Shown here: one piece after another, positions 20,340 to 31,861 of the stretch
Layout: each line of letters starts with the position of its first letter
Position numbering within the stretch: position 1 is the stretch's first letter
NCBI RefSeq assembly: GCF_022376445.1
Contig: NW_025955389.1
Coordinates: 1 to 32,474 of the forward strand
DNA length: 32,474 nucleotides
Origin: Fomitopsis serialis
Lineage: Eukaryota > Basidiomycota > Agaricomycetes > Polyporales > Fomitopsidaceae
Reading direction: 5' to 3'
Program-made: the position numbers and the translations under genes
Notes under the pieces: model-generated
What the model saw: the letters and a program-made list of their open reading frames with translations, nothing else
What the model was told of the DNA's origin: nothing
Database searches by the model: none

Positions 20340-20940
20340 CGTGAATGATACGGGGCTCGACAGCCTTCACCCCATGCTTTATAGCCCGAGGGGCGGTTGG
20401 ACCATGCTGGGCAGCTGAACGCTAAGCCTGCAGACGGTCCGCATCTACTGCCGAAGTAAGCCCGGCCGACATTCAGGAACTCCTGGCTTCTTTGAAGGGG
20501 TCGTAGTAGTCGTCAAGGTGCTGCGTTTGCAGCGCATCGATACGAGCAGCCAGCGTGTCGACGACGAGCAGCGCAAGGGCATGGTGAGCAGCGAGCAAGT
20601 AGCAGACAGCATTTTAGCATCATAAGATGTTTCGTGTTGGGGCGGACTTGTATTGCCAAGCTTATCGCTAGGAAATTGCCCCTGAATTCTCTTGTCCAGC
20701 TCCCCTGACCACGATGACCAGTGACCGCAACCTGACCACGAGCATTTCTCCGGCGCGCAGCCTCCCGCGCGGCCGTCGATACACCGCTCGACGGACGTCT
20801 GCACCATCATGTGTTCCTCCATGGCGTTCAGATGCTGCCCGTTATCTATAGTGTGAGTCGAGACTCGAATGTGCCACCAATATAAGGAACGAGCGAGGTA
20901 ATGGTCCGTTGCTGTCGAGTCAAGCGAGTGAAGAACGGCA
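20340..20940. promoter_or_regulatory. Divergent promoter region between the two GH5 genes
   Basis: About 600 bases separate the two start codons. On the minus strand CTATAAAGC (plus 20376-20384) lies about 40 bp before the 18655-20339 gene. On the plus strand ATATAAGG (20880-20887) lies about 55 bp before the 20941 gene. Both are at plausible TATA distances for fungal genes. A long minus-strand frame crossing this region is antisense to exon 1 of the second gene and is not taken as a gene. Confidence 0.55.
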
Positions 20941-23107
20941 ATGGCGAATTTCCTCCGGATCGAGGGTACTAGAATTGTCGACGGAGAGGGTGAAGAAGTC
21001 ATCTTGCGCGGGGCAGGCTTGGGAGGCTGGATGACGTGAGTCCCATCGTGCTCGCTTTCGCTCCAGGCTGCGAGTAACATCCACGCAGAATGGAGAACTT
21101 CATCTCAGGTATGCGTAGGCGTGCATATATGCGCGCGACATACACCCTGAACAGCGCGCATTCGCGTATAACAGGGTTCCCAGGATGTGAGTTTCAGATT
21201 CGGGCAGCTCTGGCAGAGGTCATCGGACAGAAGAAGGCAGAGTACTTCTTTGACAAGGTGAGCTTCAGTTCAGCATCCTCGTCAGCTGAGACGTGTCTTC
21301 CCATGGTACCCGACGCATGTGCAGGCAAGCGGAGCATGTTCATTGGAATCGGTGCTTCAGGGACCTGCTATATGGTCCTTCTCTTTTCCGCTTACAAGGC
21401 GAGGCTCTTTCAAATGACTGACTGGGCTTGTGTGCGAGTGTGCAGTGCAGGCTAGTCTGGTGCACGGTATTTGCTAGACTTCAAAAGGAGTATTGGCCGT
21501 GCGTCGAGGCCTAGCTTCACCCAGTCGAAGCCGTGCATTCTGGACATGCCAGATGTGCCGAGCGGGCAGGGCCTGGCACTCACTACCGATACTCAGCGAT
21601 ACCTTGCTGCGATATTCGGTTTTTTCAACTCTCACACCATGTTTTATGCTCCAATCGCGGTCGATTGTAAGACTACGCATCTCACGCACTTCCATGTAAC
21701 AGTTCCTTGAATACTTCTTCGCCGAGCCCGACGCCGGTTTCTTCAAGTCGTTGGGCCTAAATTGCATCCGCATCGCGATCAGCTACCGTCATTTCGAGGA
21801 CGACATGCATCCGCGCGTGTTGAAGCCCGAAGGTTTCAGGCATCTCGACCGTGCGATCGCTGCATGCGCCAAACACGGCATCTACACCATCCTCGACATG
21901 CACACGGCCCCGGGAGGGCAAAACGGCGGCTGGCACTCCGACCACGGCGCGCATATATCCGGGTTTTGGATCCACAAGGACTTCCAGGATCGTTTGGTAT
22001 GGCTGTGGACCGAGATAGCGAAACACTACAAGGACGAGAAGGTCAGCTTTACCGCGAGCAGACCTAGTCAATAGCTCATTTGGACTCGTTCGTAGTGGGT
22101 CGCAGGATATAACCCAATGAACGAGCCCGCGGACCCGGCACACAGCGGGCTTGTCGCTTTCTACGACCGTGTACACGCCGCCATCCGCTCGGTCGATCCC
22201 AACCACGCCCTCTTCCTCGACGGGAACACCTTCGCGTCTGACTTCAGCGGCTTCCCGGACGACGCGGGCTCTCGTTGGCCTAACGCGGCCTACGCCATCC
22301 ATGACTACTCGCTATACGGCTTCCCGAGTTCGCCTGAGCCGTACACGCGCACGGAGGAGCAGCGCAGGCGCATGCGGCGCAGTTACGAGAAGAAGCGCGA
22401 GTGGATGGACGTGCGGGGACTGTGCGTTTGGAACGGCGAGTGAGGCCCTGTGTATGCGCGGCGGGAGTACGAGGGAGACGAGACGGACGCAATCAACGAG
22501 CGGCGCTTCGCTGTGCTCAACGATCAGCTCGAGATGTACCACAAGGTCCAGTTTATCTATACTTTCAAGCGCTACCCTGCTCACTCCCATCGCTTTGCAG
22601 GATCGTCTGAGCTGGTCTATCTGGCTCTACAAAGACATCGGATACCAAGGGATGGTGCACGTCTCGCGCTCGACGCCGTACATTCAGCTTTTCCAGGAGC
22701 ACCTTCACAAGAAGTACCGCCTCGCTGTCGACGCATGGGGCGCGGACGACCGCTACGTGCGCGACGTGTACGACCCCCTGGTCGAGCTAATCCGCAAGGA
22801 GGTGCCGGACGAGGACCACCAGCGGCTCTACCCGTACCCGATCTGGACACTCCCGCGCCGCATGGAGGTGCTCGCGCGGAACATCCTCGTCGGCGAGTTC
22901 GTGGTCAAGGAATGGGCGGAGCACTTCCGCGATATGGAAGAGGAAGAACTGGACAGGGTCGCGCAGAGCTTCAAGTTTGAGAACTGCGTGGAGAGGGAGG
23001 GCCTGAACCGCGTGCTCAGGGCGCAGGCCACTCAGTCGGCGTTGGGGTGGATGACACATGCTACCATGCTTGGTACGTGCCTTTTGCTCGAAGACCAAGG
23101 AACATAG
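20941..23107 (+). pseudogene. Glycoside hydrolase family 5 paralogue with an in-frame TGA after the catalytic nucleophile
   Basis: Six exons: 20941-21035, 21089-21108, 21175-21257, 21703-22041, 22096-22545 and 22601-23107. The frame would span 497 codons except for TGA at 22441-22443, codon 295, where the intact paralogue has Trp293 of WNGEWGP. Everything before it (GWMTMENFISG, GYNPMNEP, CVWNGE) and after it (GPVYARREYEG, RLSWSIWLYKDIGYQG) is well conserved. Translation would stop right after the nucleophile and lose about 40% of the TIM barrel. The TGA lies in GTGAGG, which resembles a splice donor, so intron creation is an alternative to plain nonsense. Intron 3 is 445 nt against 49 nt in the paralogue. 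Confidence 0.8.
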
Positions 23108-23401
23108 CTTGCTAGGAGATGCTATGCTTCTCAGCATTGCGAACAGCTTCGGTATTATCGATGTCCTGTGGAAGAGTCGGTATTAAGACGCAGCGAGGAA
23201 CGATGAACTACTTCTGACAATTCGACAAGAGGAGAAGGTACGTAGTCCATGCAGTCCGAGATCTATTCTAAGGGTCGAAGTCCGTTCAAGTCCCAAATCG
23301 CAAACGTGTCCGTGTGTCTAGGCAGGCTTACATGTCCGCTTTTCAGTTCAGGCAGTCCGATTGTCCCTTCTTTGATCACTGTCCGCCATATGAATCCTCT
23401 C

Positions 23402-24067
23402 TCACGCGCTACCGCCGACGATCTGCAGCGTGACGTTGTAGCACGTCTCGTACAGGTACGCGCCGTTGTTGTCCGCCGTCGGGCGCCACACGACGTTGTT
23501 CTGCGCGTACGGCCCGTCGCCGTTCATGCAGAGCGCAAAGCCGTCCGCGTCGCCGTTCACCGCGAGCGTCGGTGGGCCCTCGAAGTCCGGGTCGGTGTCC
23601 ACGATCGCACAGTAGATCTGCGCGACCCGCCCGGACGGCGACTGCGAGGTCGTGAAGAACTGGAGCGGCTGCCCGGCGGAGGCGGCCATGTCGTAGGACG
23701 GCACGCCGTTCGCAGAATTGGGGATGAGGACGCCGGAGTCGAGCGACATCGTCGGGAAGTCTAGGTACGGGTAGGTCGCCCAGGTCTATCGATATCATGG
23801 TCAGATGATGGAAGCGAGAATGGACGTGTGGCGTACAGAAAGCACTTCGAACTCGGCGCCGTCCGTCGCACCGTTCTGCCCAGCGACAAGCGGCGCGCCA
23901 GTCGAGTTGGCATTCGCCAGCGTCGTGTTGAGCGCGGCGAGCGTGAAGTTGGAGGCAGTGTCGTAAGTGATCCCGAGACCCTCACACCAGGCGCCGGTGC
24001 GCGGTGCGAGAGGGAAGGCGAGCGCGAGGCTCGTAGCGGCAAAGAGGGAGAGGAGTGTAGAGAACAT
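23402..24067 (-). CDS. Small secreted protein, family not recognised
   Basis: Two exons, 24067-23837 and 23785-23402, give 204 residues in phase. A clear signal peptide opens the protein (MFSTLLSLFAATSLALA) with likely cleavage before FPLAPRTG. The mature part has four cysteines (WCEGLG, IYCAIVD, ALCMNGD, ETCYNV), suggesting two disulfides, and several N-x-S/T sites in the first third. The C-terminal half is rich in Gly, Asn and aromatic residues and may be a compact beta fold. It resembles small secreted proteins common in wood-decay basidiomycetes, but I cannot name the family. A TATA box lies about 120 bp upstream. Function is unknown. Confidence 0.75.
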
Positions 24068-24187
24068 CGTGGTAGGTACTAGTCTAGAAAAAGGGTGTGT
24101 CGCTGGATTATACGTGAGTATTAGGGTGCAGGTGATGCTCGAGGGGGCAAAGCAACGGGGAGACATCAATGCGGGTGAAACCTCTGC

Positions 24188-24196
24188 TTATATACC
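24188..24196 (-). promoter_or_regulatory. TATA box upstream of the secreted-protein gene
   Basis: GGTATATAA on the minus strand, about 120 bp before the start codon at 24067. This distance fits a TATA element with an 80-90 nt leader. Confidence 0.5.
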
Positions 24197-24197
24197 A

Positions 24198-26541
24198 CAG
24201 AGCGGCTCAGCCCGATCGTCCATGCCCCATCCTCCTGGATCAGAGCAGATAGATTTGGGTGCGGCTTGGATGTGCTCGGCGGCGCCGTTCTGGTATCATC
24301 GCGCTGCGTCACCCCTCTAGATCGCCCAAAGCACCACAGCCTTTTCTGAAGCTAAGTTGAAGTTTTCGTGCTACTGACCGCTCCGCGCTAGCGTGTGCAC
24401 GCGCGGATTGGCCACGCGGACGCAGTATTGCGTACTTCTAGTCTCTGCCGGGGCGCGGAGTTCCCTGCGCGGTGAACGTTGCCCATGGCGAGAAGGGGGC
24501 GAGAGGAGATGGGTAGGACATTGCTGTGACATACAGTGCGAGCCGCGATAGGTATACACATCAAGCTCAGGCTTCGATTCTCTTCCACTTCGTCAGGCTG
24601 CGTGCGCATGCGTCTGACAATTCAGTCGATACTGGTACCGGAGATACACCTTTGCTATGAGCATTTCCCGCCGGCCTGCTATTCTTACCGGGTGCATAGT
24701 GAGTACTCGAAGGCTGGCGTGATGAAGTAGAGTTCAATCACTTTTCAATCACTTGTGCAACTGAAGACAAACGTCTGTGATGTAGCGAAGCACTGCATGA
24801 CGCCTAGTCCACGCTGCAAATAAGCAGTCCGAAAACACCCTGTGAAGTTTTATGAGGACCCGAGCTACTCGGCGCCGAAGGTCGGGTCCATGTGTGCGTG
24901 AATACGCAGGCAGATTGCCGTTAGAGGGCCGGGCACATCCCCAGGCATGGTCGAAATCGCCCAAACTCGCAGGGTTCACCGGATCGTTCCCAGCGGTAAC
25001 CCATGCAATCATCGACCGGGGGGCGCCACGAAGGAGCAGACTGCCGCCGGGGAGCCTCGAGGTCATGGTGCGGGTGCAATCCACGGGGAGAAACATGTCG
25101 AGGGCTTCACTAGTAAAGTTACTGCTTGCGAGTCGGAGTGCGAGGCTTCCCACAGCCCCGCGCGAAGCTTGAAGCTGTGCGTTCGCGCTGCTCCAGCACG
25201 TTCCAGACGGCCTCCAGGTCATCGCAGGAGACCTTCTGAAAGAGCCCGGATACAGAGTCCTGAGGCCCGAGTCCTGGCTCGGACTCGGGGCTAGTCCAAC
25301 TGGAGTTCTCGCCGTTCGGCGTCACCCTTCGACGCACTAGTGGAGAGGATTAGACTTGTGTGGGCAGCGAGAGCACATTCGGTCAAGGTGATTCGAGAGG
25401 TGACGAGGATTTTGGGGAGCAGGTATGACAAGGTATGACCCTTGCTGCGGAGTCGAGGATGCAATGCTGGCGGCATGCTTTTCATGCCGGTGGTACTCTC
25501 GCTGGACGAGGGGTGGAAATTTTCAGAGGAAGTGCACAGCTTATGACGGGTGGGGGGAGCTTGGGTTCCTGTTCACGGAATCGCGACGAAACCATAGTTC
25601 GAGGGAGTGCCAATGCAATGAGAGAAAGGTCAAGTAAACTAACAATGGTCGGTACGAAGTCAATGGGCGCTTCAACATGAACAACGGGGGTAAGCCCGAT
25701 ATGGTAATAGTGCCACAGTTGCGGGATCTGACGCATTGTACTGACCTGTAGACATTGTCAGTCAGTAAACAGCATGTTCGCAATTATGCGTGAGTAGGTG
25801 CGAGCCTGTGCAGAGATACTGTATAAGATGCAATCAGACAACAGTTTTGCGTGCGCTCACTTTTCGCTGGGCTGCGATAAGTACGACACAGACGCTTGCT
25901 TGAATGACATCAGCGCTCGCTGGGGACTCACTTATCTTTGATCACTCTGCTTGCATTTCATGTACAGTCACTTTTTACATGTCGATGATCAATGGTGCTC
26001 AGACGGCATTGCACGCTGGAATCCGGAGGACTCGGGTTTGCCGTACAGCTGGGCGCTACCAACTGGGGATCCTGGCGGAACGGATGACGTACTGTAAGTA
26101 CATGGTGAAATTGGTCCCGTGGTAGACTCGCACAAACACTGCTTTGAGGAAGGCAGAGCAACTGCCAATCTTTCTGAAAGCATCGAGCTAATAAGGTGAG
26201 GAATAAGCCACAAGACAAAAGGACTGTCGTGAAGGACAAGATGGCGGAAATGGTCAGTACAGGAGCGTACACAACGACAGAGCGTTCTCGGCGCTGCGCC
26301 AGTGCGATCGCGGATGCCGGGTTGCCGGTGGCAAACGCCGCACAAGTTATAACGACCGATATGAATGACTCTGTAAGCGTGGGACATCGCAGCATTTCGG
26401 AGCTTGAAAGAAGAACCCCGGGCTGGAGCTTATCTGCCAAGCGGTTCGGCGCATGATAGACTTTAGGCGGCAGGGTTGGCGCGAGTTACTTAATGCGGGG
26501 CAGAGCGCCGGCCTCCCTCTCCCTACCACCACGCCCGTCGA
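24198..26541. other. About 2.3 kb with no supportable gene
   Basis: Several frames of 60-160 codons occur, mainly on the minus strand. The longest are at 24749-25222 and 25958-26440; the latter has a hydrophobic stretch. None shows a recognisable domain, convincing exon joins or a paralogue in the window. A minus-strand gene around 24750-25340 cannot be excluded. The right end should hold the promoter of the CNNM-like gene. Confidence 0.4.
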
Positions 26542-28956
26542 ATGTTACCGACCACAACTCGCCTCCATCTGCAGCGACTCCTCCTCCCTGCTCTCTCCGC
26601 CGCATTGCAGCATGTGCCCTTCTTTCGCAGCGACCCCCACGGCACTCACCAGCTCGCCAAGCGCGACAGCCTCTCTACTGGCCAGAAGGCCGCCTATGGC
26701 GTTCTCATCCCCGTGCTCGTCATCTTGTCTGGCATATTTGCCGGGCTAACCCTCGGCTACATGTCGCTCGACGAGACCCAGCTGAACGTGCTTAGTATCA
26801 GTGGCACTGCGTGAGCCCATTGTCTCATCCGCGTAGCCACCGCTGACCGCCGCCGCAGAAAGCAGAAGGAGTATGCCAACAGGATCAAGCCGATCCGCAA
26901 GAACGGGCACCTGCTCCTCGTCACGCTCCTCCTCGCGAACATGATCACGAACGAGACCCTGCCTGTTATTGCGGACCCCGTCCTCGGCGGTGGCGTCCAG
27001 GCCGTCGTCGTCAGTACCGCGCTCGTCGTGATGTGAGTGCCACGTCTCGCCTCGTCTGGTCTTTTCCTCCGTTCCCAGCCGCTATTCGTCACTGTCCCAT
27101 TCATTCGCGTTCACGGGTCCATGTTCGGGGCCGCCCAGACGCGTCACTGCACACGCGCTGAGCCACGTGATACGTGTCTCCGCGATCGGCTGCGCGTCTC
27201 ATGGTGCCTGTAAGCATCGTGAAGGCTAGCGTTATGACCAAACTCGGTTGTACAGCGAGACGCGCAACGGGAAGGAGGCACAGTGTGGTCTATCTTCACC
27301 TTGGTCCTGAACAGGCGTCACATTTACTCTGCGACTCTGACTGAATTATGATACTGACCATCGTTATCGATTACAGCTTCTCTGAGATTATCCCGCAGTC
27401 GTTGTGTACGCGTTACGGATTGTTCTTTGGCGCCAAAATGGCGGGCGTAGTGCAGATATTGATCTATGCCTTTGTGAGTGCTCTCTTCGGCGAGCTATCA
27501 ATGTCGCACACTAAAAGATCGCAATGGCAGGCCATCGTCGCTTGGCCCGTCGCGAAGCTCCTCGAGTTCGCGCTCGGCCCCCACCATGGTATTATCTACC
27601 GGCGCGCGGAGCTGAAGGAGCTCATCGCAATGCACTCTGATGTGGGTGAGCTCGGCGGAGACCTAAGGAAGGACACCGTCACGATTATCGGGGGCGCGCT
27701 CGATCTGCAGGAAAAGGTCGTAAAGCAGGCAATGACGTCGATTGAGAATGTGTTCATGCTAAGCATCGACGCGAAGCTTGACTACGAGACGCTGCGGAAG
27801 ATCTGCCAGACGGGCCACTCGCGTGTGCCGGTGTATGAGGAGGTAGACATCCCCGCCCCGACGGCGGTCGCCGGGACGCCTGTTGTGAGAGAGGCGGGCA
27901 AGGCGGGCGCCAAGGACCCCGCTGAGGCTCTGACGAGCGCGGGGGGCGCCTCGCCGAGCGCGAAGACGATCAAGGCAAAGAAGATCATTGGGATCTTGCT
28001 GGTGAAGCAGTGTGTGTTGCTAGATCCCGCGGATGCCACGCCCGTGCGCAAGATCCCGCTGAACAAGGTGCCGATCGTGCCGCACAACGAGCCGCTGCTC
28101 GGGCTCCTCGACAAGTTCCAGGAGGGCCGCTCCCACATCGCGATCGTGTCGCGCTTCAGTGTCGAGCGCGCGCAGAGCGTCAAGAAGGCCGTCAAGCAGG
28201 GCCTCACGCAGCGCCTGCGGTCCGCGATCCGCGATACGGACAGCGAGGACGAGTCCAGCAGCGATGATGAGGCCGCCGCGCCGCCTAAGCGCTGGAACTT
28301 GCGCCGCAAGAAGAGCGATGAGAGCAAGAGCAGTAGCACCGGCAGCGCAAATGCTACGACTCTTCGCGAGTCCAGCCACGGTGACGGCAGCGAGGAGGAG
28401 GGTGCTGCGCTGCGCCCGAAAAAGATGCGCGCATTCGGCGGTCGGGGCAGGAGAAAGCACAAGGCCGCGAAACCGGAGGACGTCGACTTGGAGCTGGGTG
28501 CCGTGAGCACCTCCGATGGCAAGGACGAGAAGAAGGAGGACAGCAAGAGCAAGAGCAGGCTGCCGGGCTTGTCTGTTCCGCCGGGCCGCGGCTTCTGGGG
28601 TCGGGAACAAGACATGCCCGCTGATGCTGTGCTGTCGACTGAGAATGCGGAAGAGTTCTTGCAGAGCGTGGACCCGGCGGTCATGCCCTTCGGCATCATC
28701 ACACTCGAAGATGTCCTTGAAGGTATGAGGCCACGCCTCCTCTCTGATTGCGTATATCCTGACGTCGTCTGATTTCACAGAGCTGATTGGTGAGGAGATT
28801 TACGACGAGTTTGATCCTCAGGGACATCCGGAGTTGGCCTACGCCGGCGAGTCCAAGCCCAAGGCGCAGAAGCTCAAGGTGCCGGGAGGCGCGGTGATTC
28901 GTCGCAGGCGCTCTGTCCTCACTAGTAAGCTTCTGCGGGCGCTGACAACGCGGTGA
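26542..28956 (+). CDS. CNNM/Mam3-like membrane protein (DUF21 plus CBS-pair domain)
   Basis: Five exons, 26542-26810, 26859-27032, 27377-27473, 27531-28722 and 28781-28956, give 635 residues in phase. Residues about 50-200 form the DUF21 membrane domain (VLVILSGIFAGLTLGYMSLDETQL, split here as two adjacent runs; then LLANMITNETLP and FSEIIPQSLCTRYG). A CBS pair follows: NVFMLSIDAKL, GHSRVPVYEE, KKIIGILLVK, then MPFGIITLEDVLEELIGEE. The family includes yeast Mam3, a vacuolar protein linked to metal and magnesium handling; a vacuolar role is assumed. Two insertions enlarge the CBS pair, about 45 residues after VYEEVD and about 170 Ser/Lys/Glu-rich residues before MPFGII. The model ends at TGA 28954, but related coding sequence continues in other frames to 29735. 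Confidence 0.82.
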
Positions 28957-29735
28957 TTGCGCCCGTTGTCGTTGGTCCCACCATCCTCGTCTGCCGCGGA
29001 GACCGTCAGCGTTCCCGGCCAACCTTACAAGTTTCCGCCGCCGTCCATCGTGAAACCGTCGGCGTTGCGCGGCCTGAACCCGCTGAACTTGATGGCCCTC
29101 GGGAAGATATCCCGCTCTCGGAGTGCCCCACCGACACCTAGAGACAAGACCGCTGCTCGTCCCAAGGACGGAGACAGCACGCCTGCTCCGGTCCCGGAGG
29201 GCGAGGTTGTCGAGTCTCCTGAACCCACGCGTATTGACCTTGGCCCCGGCATACTGGTAGAGCAGGTGAATAACGACCCCCGCCCGACGCCCCGATGCCT
29301 TTGTTAAGGCGGACAGTATTGCTGTTCCTGCGGCCGTGCCGGAGATCGTCCACCTCGAGTCTCGCGCGCGCTCTCGGCTTTCCACCCAGCTCTCCCCGTC
29401 TTGGACCGTCGGGGTCTACCAGTCTCGCGCCTCCCTTGCTCGCCGCGTCGAGCAAGCCGGCCTCGCGGAGCACGTCCCCGTCGCCTTCGTTGGAGCACGC
29501 GATTATGCTCGAACGGAAGCGGCGTGCAGCGTCTGCCGGCGCTGGGTCGATGACTGCGCCCAAGGGCCTCAGGTTCAAGAGCAGTCCGCTGACGGGCGAG
29601 CGCACGGGCCTCATCGTCGCGGAGCACATCAAGCGAGAACGGAGCATGGGCGAGGAGGTCGAATCAATACCAGGGCCTGAGAAGGACAAGGAAGGACCGG
29701 ATATAGAGGGCCCGGACGCGGGTAGTGACGAGTGA
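28957..29735 (+). pseudogene. Frame-disrupted C-terminal tail of the CNNM-like gene
   Basis: Tail-like, Ser/Pro-rich coding sequence continues beyond the TGA but in changing frames. Examples are SVPGQPYKFPPPSIVKPSA near 29010, EIVHLESRARSR near 29340, and LEHAIMLERKRRAASAG then LRFKSSPLTGERTG near 29490-29610, ending in TGA at 29733-29735. At least three frame changes are needed (near 28935, 28985 and 29365; a 43-nt intron could explain one near 29250-29293). It may be unmodelled introns, real decay of a disordered tail, or indel errors. It is not an independent gene. Confidence 0.5.
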
Positions 29736-30107
29736 CGGGGTGCGCACGAGCTCGGCGTGGTCTTGTGGATGGATTAATGTGTTTCTTGTACATGAGTTAT
29801 GTCGCATGATTGAGGATTGGCCTTTACCCTTCCATGACAACTAGACGTTCTGCGCTTTGCATTGAAGTTCCGGTTATGTTGTGTCTTATACTCTGGTGGC
29901 GATGTGTACGATGTATACCTGTAGTAGAGTGCTCGTGTCGGAGTCGAAGTCGACAGAACTGCTGTAATTCTTCTGGACTGCACGTATCATGCAACCGATC
30001 TCACGGACCACCGGGTCCTGCAAGCCCGCATTTGGCTGAAGGCGTCGGTATTGGGAAGTTGCACGAAATACTTTTAGAAGCGAAATGAAGTACGACAGTG
30101 TGGTAGT
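29736..30107. other. Convergent 3' intergenic region
   Basis: About 370 bases between the 3' ends of the plus-strand CNNM-like gene and the minus-strand monooxygenase pseudogene. Nothing beyond presumed 3' UTRs is visible. Confidence 0.5.
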
Positions 30108-31861
30108 TCAGCTGACGAGGGCTGCCTCAAACATCGCCATCGCTTTGTCGCGATCTGCTATGGCCGAAGTCTCCTTCGCCCAAGAGAACAGCTCTTTCAT
30201 CCGCTCCACCACTTGCTGAAGATCGCGCTCAGGATCCCTCACGCCTTCGTCTCCTGTCGAAGGCAGCATATTGAACTCCTCCGTCAGGCCGCACTCTCGC
30301 GACCGCTCGACGACCCATTGAGTGAGCGGCCTGCGAACCTCGTCATAGGCCCGCAGTGCGTAGGCCAAGGTCTTGGCTGTCGCAGTGGGGTGCACTAGCA
30401 AGCTGGCAAGTACGAAAGCATCCTGGGTATAGAACGACGCGATTGGCACCAATGTCGTGAGACAAAAGAACGGCTTACCTCTACAGCCTGCCCGGCTCCC
30501 GCGCCCAAGTGGGTGGTCATGGCATGGGCCTGTCTCAAACGACCTCATCAGCAACGCGTCGCTGAACGAGTGGCTGCAGCGTACCGCATCGCCGACCAGG
30601 GCTATGCCGTCGCCGACGTATGTAGGCAGATTGGGCACGACATTGATGGCCCAGAGGTCGGTCCTCTCCATCGCCTGCAACCGGTAAGAGGTGATAGACC
30701 GAGTAGGTGCATTGACTTACTTTGAGCGTCGCAGTGACCATGGGTTCCCAGCCGTGATACTCGGACAGGACGTCTTCCTTGCCGGCTTCTCGTATCCAGC
30801 TCGCCGCGTACTGCGTTCCTTCTAGCTTCTGTCTTGACACTAGGGCGACGACGTTGACAAACTTTCCTTGGGCGATCGGATAGAGGATGATGTGCTGGAT
30901 TCAGCGTCAGACCTGCGGGGCAAGTTTTCGGCTGGGAATGGATGAGTACCTTGTCCTTTCCTAGCAACTGTTGCATCACGTCTCAGTACCCGAGATTCTT
31001 TCATCTAAGAGAAAGACCAACAAAGACACCGCCCGCGAATGCAGGGTGGTTTGGGACGGCTTCCTCGAGTACCGCTCGTGGTGCCAGGCCACGATAGGCT
31101 ACATTTCCACTCCAAACAGGGTCCGCTTTGGATGAATACTCCGACGCTTTCGACTGTTCACCGGCCCTCTCTGCTTGCGAACGATAGAGGAGCGCACGGA
31201 CAGTCGATCTAACGCCATCGCAACAACGAGGTCATGGGTTGCCTGGGTGCCGTTCGTGAAGATCAGCCTAATGTCACCTGTGGCAGTTTTGTGTATGATT
31301 CCAACCGCTTGTCGAAGTGAAATGTGGCACGAATCGGGGACATGCTTCCTGAGACATCCCAGGAGATGCGAGCGGTAAAAAGACGTTCCGCCTAGTAACG
31401 AGAGGTGTTCAACGGACATGTGTCCGGACAGAGCCGTACGCACCGGACTGCTCCATGTGCACAAACGTGATGTCTTCTTTTTCGTCCGACTTTCGTATGT
31501 GCATGGTGTGGCCTACGAGAGCATCCTCTGAGTGAATCCTAGGATCACACATTGTCAATCAGCTCACTGCCGTCTTTTACGTGACCAGAGGCGACAGCGG
31601 CCAGGTCGTCAGATAAACCAGAGCCTGCATGATCTCCCAGCTTCGAGGCCATAGTATGATGCCAGCGCCAATATCCGGGAACGAAGGTGCGGCCTCGTAA
31701 ATGTCGACAGTGCCAATGTTCGGGTGAGCTTGTGCAAAGCTATGGCCAGAGTGAGACCTCCGATTCCCGCGCCGCTGTTTCCACAGGGGTTTAGTGAGCG
31801 TCCTCTCTAGCGCGTATAAGCCCGTCACTCACATAATTGCCACCTTGAGTCGAGGGTCCAT
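30108..31861 (-). pseudogene. Salicylate hydroxylase-like FAD monooxygenase, frameshifted
   Basis: Exon 1 (31861-31833) begins MDPRLKVAI and splices at a GTGAGT donor to 31774, giving the FAD motif GAGIGGLTLAIAL. Further landmarks are VDIYEAAPSFPDIGAGI, WPRSWEIMQAL, TSFYRSHLLGCLRKH, DGVRSTVRALL, AYRGLAPR, then DGIALVGDA spliced to AHAMTTHLGAGAGQAVE and DAFVLASLL. The family uses FAD and NAD(P)H to hydroxylate aromatic acids. Lesions lie at about 31734-31737 (one base lost), 31617-31622 (one base lost), 31540-31550 (stop and frame change) and 31214-31226 (loss before the DG motif). The C-terminal half, with its introns, is in frame. The first two lesions could be collapsed G runs in the assembly, but four together favour a pseudogene. 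Confidence 0.75.

Noticed and set aside
20445..21080. 211-codon minus-strand ORF between the GH5 genes
   Set aside because: Antisense to exon 1 of the second GH5 gene and its promoter, with no homology of its own.
24749..25222. 157-codon minus-strand ORF as a gene
   Set aside because: No domain, no clear exon partners and no paralogue; kept only as a note in the gene-free region.
27782..28702. 306-codon Ser-rich minus-strand ORF
   Set aside because: Antisense shadow of the Lys/Glu/Ser-rich CNNM exon 4.
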